DNA from: Mesorhabditis belari
Lineage: Eukaryota; Nematoda; Chromadorea; Rhabditida; Rhabditidae
NCBI GenBank assembly: GCA_958450365.1
Contig: CAUEEP010000902.1
Coordinates: 1,039,057-1,103,056, forward strand
Length of the DNA: 64,000 nt
Direction of reading: 5' to 3'
The notes beneath the pieces were generated by a model, which ran no database searches, was not told the origin of the DNA, and worked only from the letters and a program-made list of their open reading frames with translations. This document shows positions 59,110 to 64,000 of the stretch, piece by piece. Position numbers and translations under genes: made by a program. The stretch's first letter is position 1. Each line of letters begins with the position of its first letter.

Positions 59110-60033
59110 ATATTGATGGTCAACATCTCTGCAAGTCATCAGGAAAAATATTTTTCGAACAGATTAATCTGAAAATAAAACTCTCTTATTCAATGCTGTG
59201 TTATTTTTGATAAATTGGTGTTCGATATTTTATCAAATTTTTGTCAAAATATCAACTTATGTAATAGAACAAGATAAAGTCAATAGAAAAGAGAGAAAAG
59301 TCACTTTTTTGGTTGTCAGTTTCGATCACAACCTGTCATCGTTAACGGCGAATTTTATGAAAATAAGGTTTTTCTTTATCCGATCTCCTCTTTTATGATT
59401 TACAATCGTGAAGTGTCAATAGGGTTGTTAAATGCAAGCTAAATTTTAGTTTATTGGCAAGGCTTGCACAAAACAAACCATATTATTTTTGGAGAGCTGT
59501 GAATCCGGATAAAAGAAATCTACGATAAAAAATCGAAAAAATTGGGAGACAATGATGGTGTGTTATTTTCCATCGTTTTATTTTCTCATTTTGCATTTAC
59601 AATGATCCTGGAAGCTGGATTCTGTTATCTTATCGGGAAAGAAAACAAAAAATAAAGTTTCCTGGTTTCTGATCTCCATTGCTCTCGATTGCATCGTCAC
59701 CCAAAGCACAGAGATCCCTCAAAAAACCCCCTTCCACCCATTTACAGAAAAGATGCTTGTTATTGTGTTGGCATGTACGTTGAAGAAAAAGAAACGATTT
59801 CACAATTGAGAAAAAAATAGAAGATATCCGCTCTCTATCCATATCAGATCGACAAACCGAGATAAAATGAAAAATATGTAGAGAAGTTCTCTTAAACCAA
59901 AAAAATGATCTGGCAAATAATTTCCATCAAATCCCATTTCACTCTTTATTATTAATCATTTTCCCAAAAAGTGAACCTCGTAAAGAGCTTTTTTCTGTTG
60001 ATACAACAAAAGTCTTTATTTCAGTGAAGTCGA
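59110..60033. other. Intergenic stretch
   Basis: Matches 17983-18924 in copy A with small indels; no gene is recognised. The last part leads to TTTATTTCAG at 60015-60024, a probable splice or trans-splice acceptor for the next gene. Confidence 0.5.
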
Positions 60034-60530
60034 ATGCAATTTCTCCGTTCGATTCTCCTCGTTTGCCTCGTGCTTTCGGTGATTTCGGCCATGAGGTTCG
60101 AAGTTTTTTTAGTGTTCGAAAATCTCTGTTCGAATCGAAGAAAAATCCACTTATACATGTTTATCATAGTTTTTTCCATTTAGATCTTCGAAACATCGGG
60201 ACCTATCTAGCTGATTTTAGGCTTAGGCGCCCGATCCGTGAGGCTGACTCTGAAGAAGTGCATTTTCCGTCAGCACATAGTGCGTTTCACTTTAATATAC
60301 ATACCTAGCCGAGTTTTTAGCCCAAGAAATCTAATGAAAGAGCTTCACATTAACACATGAATTTCCCATACTCTTTGTTTCCTTAGGTCAAAATCTAAGG
60401 GAAAACAAATTGATAACTTTCAGGCGGTCCATGTAGTGACAACGAGGCGAAAGCCGGGTGCAAACAGGAAAAAGTTGGCAGCGATCCTGTGTACATCGAG
60501 TTTGTGTGCTCTTGTGAAAAAGAGAATTGA
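60034..60530 (+). CDS. Small secreted peptide gene, copy B (complete)
   Basis: Three exons, 60034-60095, 60221-60279 and 60424-60530, give 75 residues: signal peptide MQFLRSILLVCLVLSVISA, a basic/acidic middle (LRRPIREADSEEVHFPSA) and a short tail with four Cys (GPCSDNEAKAGCKQEKVG, then FVCSCEKEN, TGA 60528-60530). Phases agree (2, 1). The RR pair after the signal could be a processing site. Function unknown; a secreted peptide is the only safe statement. TTTCAG nine bases before ATG fits trans-splicing. Exon 2 begins within TTAGGCTTAGGC. Confidence 0.75.
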
Positions 60531-60912
60531 ATCTAATTTTTGCTTGTATAATAAAGATCAACGGAATAGGCTAAATTCATGGAAAATGTTCTGTTTCTCT
60601 TGCAAAATCTGCTGAAATGCCAATGTAAATCTTTGGATTTCGTCTTTGTGATTGAGTCCTTTGTAAAGATGATGTAAAGATTATGACACTTTATGCCCCC
60701 AAATAAAGCCACAAATCGTTATATCACCAACCTTTTGAGTAAATTTCGTGAATCAGTCGCTCATCATTTCCATCTCGCAGAATATTGCGAATTTTCTGAA
60801 ACTCGAAATTTCATATTGAATTGGCACGGAGCGAAGGACAATTAAATAATAGCTAAGAAAACAAATAAATGTTGACAGCTTTCAAAAACATACATTTTTA
60901 TTGTTATAGCTT

Positions 60913-62169
60913 TCAAGACTCACATTTCTTCGTTGCTCCCGAATCTTTCTCATGATGTACAAGAGAACGAGGCAGCCAGTTATGATATAAAGTGGATAGA
61001 TCTATAAAATGATTAGTAGTATAGCTCGATGACCAGCCACTTACATAGCAAATCTGTAGAACCATCCGCTTCAGCATCAACGAATCGCTAGGGATGAGCG
61101 ACGACAAATAGGCCGCCATAAGAAGAAAGGGAATTTGAGCGATCAAATGTAAAACTGAAAATGTTAAGATCAATTGCATTTGAGGATCACTAGTACATAA
61201 TTGTTTTAGGATCAGCTTTAGGGAACTGTTATTTTAACGACAATAACGTTAATTATGAAAGATCTAACCAGCTCTTTCATAATTTTAGGCTCTGAATGCT
61301 TACCTGAAAATGGCCATAGCATTAAGCAAGCACTGTTGTTTTCTGATAGTGAAAAATTCACATTCAAATCAAAAGGCCTAAACACCTAGGTGAAACTTTT
61401 TACGATTTCAAATTTACGGTTTACCGTATGCTTTTCTTCTTAGAAAACGTCAGAAATATCATGATTCACCAGGCTGGCCACATCGAGAATCGGGGAGAAT
61501 TTGAAGACAAAGCTTGATCGATCGCCCGTATACTTATTGCCGGGTGTGCAGAATGGGACCTGATAGGAAAAGTTCTCAGGTGATAATATCCAACCATAGA
61601 CGAGAAAGGTGTACATGGTCTAAAGGGAATTCTTCTCGAATTTCTGGCTGAGAAATTACTGAAATCCCAATCAACAATGGACCGAGTCTCGCTCGTTTTT
61701 TGTCGTATTCGATTCCATAGCATCGAGCAGCAATCCGCTCGACACAAAGAAATAAATGAAGAGCCGAGACGATGATGATGGACATCGTAGACGGACCTCG
61801 GGCAATGTCGCAAAATAAATTCGACACGAGGACTTGACAACCCGTTTTGAAGAGATACGAGTACAGGTGATAGCCCTAATCAGTTAGATTGGAGTCAACT
61901 GAATGATTTATTTGGCAACCATGGTGAAGCCTTGACTGATCGAATGCAGTAAATACCAAACGAAGGAAAAAAGAGACAAACACAAGGGCCTTGAAATTAG
62001 CAAATCAATTTGAGTTTGGATGAAAATAGGATCTATTCACCTTAGAGATCACCGGAATACAGAGGAGACCACCGGTGAGACACAGGATCACTTGCACGAG
62101 GAGAACAATATGAAATGGGGCGTAGCTGGTGAAAAGATCTCCCATTTGAGTACATTCGGTCTCGTCCAT
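60913..62169 (-). CDS. SRA/SRAB-like serpentine chemoreceptor
   Basis: From ATG 62169 (MDETECTQMGDLFTSYAPFH followed by IVLLVQVILCLTGGLLCIPV) to TGA 60913-60915. Further exons give ALVFVSFFSF..YLLHSISQ, then VSNLFCDIARGPSTMSIIIV and ALHLFLCVERIAARCYGIEY, the H...ERIAA..Y motif at the end of TM3 in SRA/SRAB-type receptors. Next come KRARLGPLLIGISV (TM4), TMYTFLVYGWILSPENFSYQ, VLHLIAQIPFLLMAAYLSSL (TM6) and KRMVLQICYV (TM7), with the tail IDLSTLYHNWLPRSL. The subfamily is a judgement from the TM3 motif. Exon joins between 61165 and 61470 are uncertain. It is the last complete gene before the telomere. Confidence 0.65.
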
Positions 62170-63126
62170 ATATATTGGGGGGGCAAAGTTCAGAGATAAC
62201 TGGAATTGCCTGAATCTACTAGAGACCCTCGATAAGATCCATAAAAAAACACTTTGATTATTAGAGTGGAAAATGCCAAGAATGCCTACGAGTTTTACTT
62301 TGATTATCAGAAAGTTTTTCTGAAAATTGGAATATTGATAAACGATAAATAGAAATGAAATGCTTAACGAAAAAAGAAAAAGTGTTTAGTCAATGATTTA
62401 GAATTTTGAGCATCTTTGCGGTAAGCGAAAACAGATCAAAGTTTCTTTGGATTTCGTGAAGGAGCAAATTTCCAAGAAAACATTCTTTCCCTCGGAATGA
62501 ACACTGAGTTTTCTAGTTTTGTGGGAACTCGATTGGGAAGTGTGAATAGACTTTGAAGAAATGGACTACTCACCCTAAAAAAGCTCTGTGTGCTTTCAAG
62601 AGTTCTTCTGCCTTGACCAATAAGAACATGCAACCTTTAACTTGCAATTTTTAGTGAGGATCACAAGCCGCTCGTCAAGGAGGCCTAATCTATCACCTGG
62701 AAGGGGAAAGCCGATTATTTTTTTCGGGTTCTGCAGCAAACTTTGGTCTGTATGTCCAATCACGAAGGAAAATGAGGAAAGAGCCGCCTATTACTCGTCG
62801 ATTAGTATTCGCTTGATTGGTAACTTACGTGCTCACTTGGACGGAAAGCTCCTTGAAATGAGGAGATAATCCTTTCCGGGAAAAAACATATGGAGAAGAA
62901 AAACACTTGTACTCTTTGTATTTCTGGAATTACTCGATTACATGGAAGACCATTCATGGTCAACAATTGAGCTCTCTTGCTTGAACTTCCAAAAAGTAAA
63001 ATAAAATGTTCTAAAAAAAAGTTATAACCCTGGGGGCTCAATTAAATAATGCGGTATTAACATTTCACAAATAGAGGCAATCCTTTTTGGCGGCTTTTTT
63101 ATCTATTTTATTCTTATTTTCTATTT
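62170..63126. other. Subtelomeric spacer
   Basis: No gene is recognised; short open frames at 62436-62869 and 62802-63041 have no coherent features. A GGGGGG run at 62176-62181 is the only notable local feature. Confidence 0.45.
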
Positions 63127-63753
63127 TTGAGGAACACTCGACAATTGGCTCCAAAAACTGAACTAGACGTCTGCCGACCATCATTCGTAAAGATTCTGTT
63201 AACAAAAATGCGTTTTTCGCATTGTACTCTTTTCGTTCTAATGTATCTTTTTGGCATTAAAATTGTAAATGATTGTCATTTCGCTCATGGTTGGTGTAGG
63301 GGGAAAGTAGGGGAAATCTTCAATTCCCCGCGAAACTGTTTTAGCAACTATGGACCGATCAATCTCACCTCTCCAGTTTCTAAATTATTTGAAATGATTC
63401 TTCGAGACAAAATCATTGCGCATTTCGAACAGCATAAGCTATCTTCCTCGCAGCAATTCGGCTTTCTAAAAAATCGTTCCACGGTTAGCCAGCGCATTTT
63501 AGTATACAGAAGAGCTTGTCAATGCAATAAACACAAAAGAAAAATACAACTAGAAACTATTTATCTTGTCTTTGCTATTATCAATATCTTTCCCAATACC
63601 AAAGCCTTTTATATAGTTTCCCACAGACCCTTAATTCAAAAATTAAAGGCGTTTAAATTGTGTCCCCAGGTTATTCTATGGGTTGCCAATTTCCTTTCAA
63701 TTAGATCTTTTCAAGTGCCTTTTAAAGACGCCTTATTTAAAAAATATGTCTGA
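63127..63753 (+). pseudogene. Decayed non-LTR retrotransposon reverse transcriptase
   Basis: Open for 208 codons. From about codon 75 it reads NYGPINLTSPVSKLFEMILR, DKIIAHFEQHKLSSSQQFGF and LKNRSTVSQ, the RT motif 1-2 region of LINE elements (N(Y/W)RPI.L.....K..E, Q.GF...RST). Where motif A should be (F.DF.KAFD.V.H) it reads YLVFAIINIF..TKAFYIVSHRPLIQKLK, with the catalytic Asp lost and a few residues inserted. KLKAFKLCP..L.W...FLS.RSF is the region just after. No motif B or C follows before the stop, so it is a 5'- and 3'-truncated dead copy. It lies about 150 bp from the telomere array. Confidence 0.8.
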
Positions 63754-63905
63754 GAAAAGGGAAAAATATTGATAATATCCAACCGAATTGTTCCAACCGG
63801 GGTCCAGGGGCTGTAAACTAGGCTAGACCAGCCCAGGCCAGAACCAGTCATAAGTAACAAAAATTCTTTAATGGATTGCAAACAATCGCAGAATGGATGT
63901 ACTTG

Positions 63906-64000
63906 TAAGGCTTAGGCTTAGGCTTAGGCTTAGGCTTAGGCTTAGGCTTAGGCTTAGGCTTAGGCTTAGGCTTAGGCTTAGGCTTAGGCTTAGGCTTAGG
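63906..64000 (+). repeat. Telomere, (TTAGGC)n
   Basis: After ACTTGTAAGGC, perfect TTAGGC units run from 63912 to the last base (nearly 15 units). The G-rich strand reads towards the right, so this is a chromosome's right end in the given orientation. TTAGGC is the nematode telomere repeat. No interruption or variant unit is seen, and the true length cannot be known because the window ends here. Confidence 0.97.

Larger units (their letters stand above)
42845..60276 (+). repeat. Large direct segmental duplication, copy B
   Basis: Counterpart of 5590-19163 in the same orientation, with scattered substitutions and small indels. It retains 54250-58418, which copy A lacks, and the single-unit version of the 16830 tandem. 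It lacks the SINE. Its left border truncates the srt gene within intron 5, and the right side continues uninterrupted into the last exon of the small secreted peptide gene, so the right border seen in copy A was created by the R1 junction. Confidence 0.92.

Overview
The window is the right-hand end of a nematode chromosome. It finishes in an uninterrupted (TTAGGC)n array, the nematode telomere repeat. The genes upstream are split by short introns with TTTTAG/TTTCAG acceptors, and several ATGs lie directly behind such an acceptor, as expected for spliced-leader trans-splicing. The gene content fits a nematode: SRT and SRA/SRAB-type chemoreceptors, an FkbM-domain protein, a C-type-lectin-like fragment, and a degenerate 5S/SL1-like unit. 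I cannot name the species.

Layout. (1) 1-4.2 kb: a complete mARC (MOSC-domain) gene on the + strand. (2) 4.26-19.16 kb: an SRT chemoreceptor (-), a METTL18-like protein-histidine methyltransferase (+), a TMEM144-like transporter (-), about 4.5 kb without a convincing gene, a six-cysteine secreted protein lacking its first exon, and a small secreted peptide lacking its last exon. The part from about 5.59 kb on is copy A of a large direct segmental duplication. (3) 19.16-34.03 kb: a patchwork built around a composite repeat called R here (R1 and R2 direct, R3 inverted and partial). R carries TMCO4-like exons joined to exons of a telomerase-reverse-transcriptase-like protein. Between the R copies lie pieces of other genes (kelch/BACK, TVP23, a sugar-transporter-like MFS protein, several unidentified) and one complete-looking unidentified gene. 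(4) 34-42.8 kb: mostly mobile or decayed DNA, including an AT-rich remnant with foreign-looking codon use, an SL1-like/5S-like pair, a tRNA-derived SINE, fold-back elements, a 520-bp MITE, a frameshifted mariner and an older mariner relic. (5) 42.85-60.28 kb: copy B of the segmental duplication. It is longer because it keeps about 4.2 kb (an FkbM-type gene, a lectin-like fragment and the first exon of the six-cysteine gene) missing from copy A. (6) 60.3-64 kb: the intact end of the small secreted peptide gene, an SRA/SRAB-like receptor (-), a decayed non-LTR reverse transcriptase, and the telomere.

There is no operon or pathway here. The region reads as a subtelomere: a few intact housekeeping and chemosensory genes, a 13.6/17.4-kb duplication that has since diverged by deletion, SINE insertion and truncation, and many fragments of genes whose full versions are presumably elsewhere. 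The most unusual feature is the amplification, close to a telomere, of a repeat carrying TERT-like motifs A and B'. Exon limits were read by eye from GT..AG signals and reading-frame continuity, so individual splice sites may be off.
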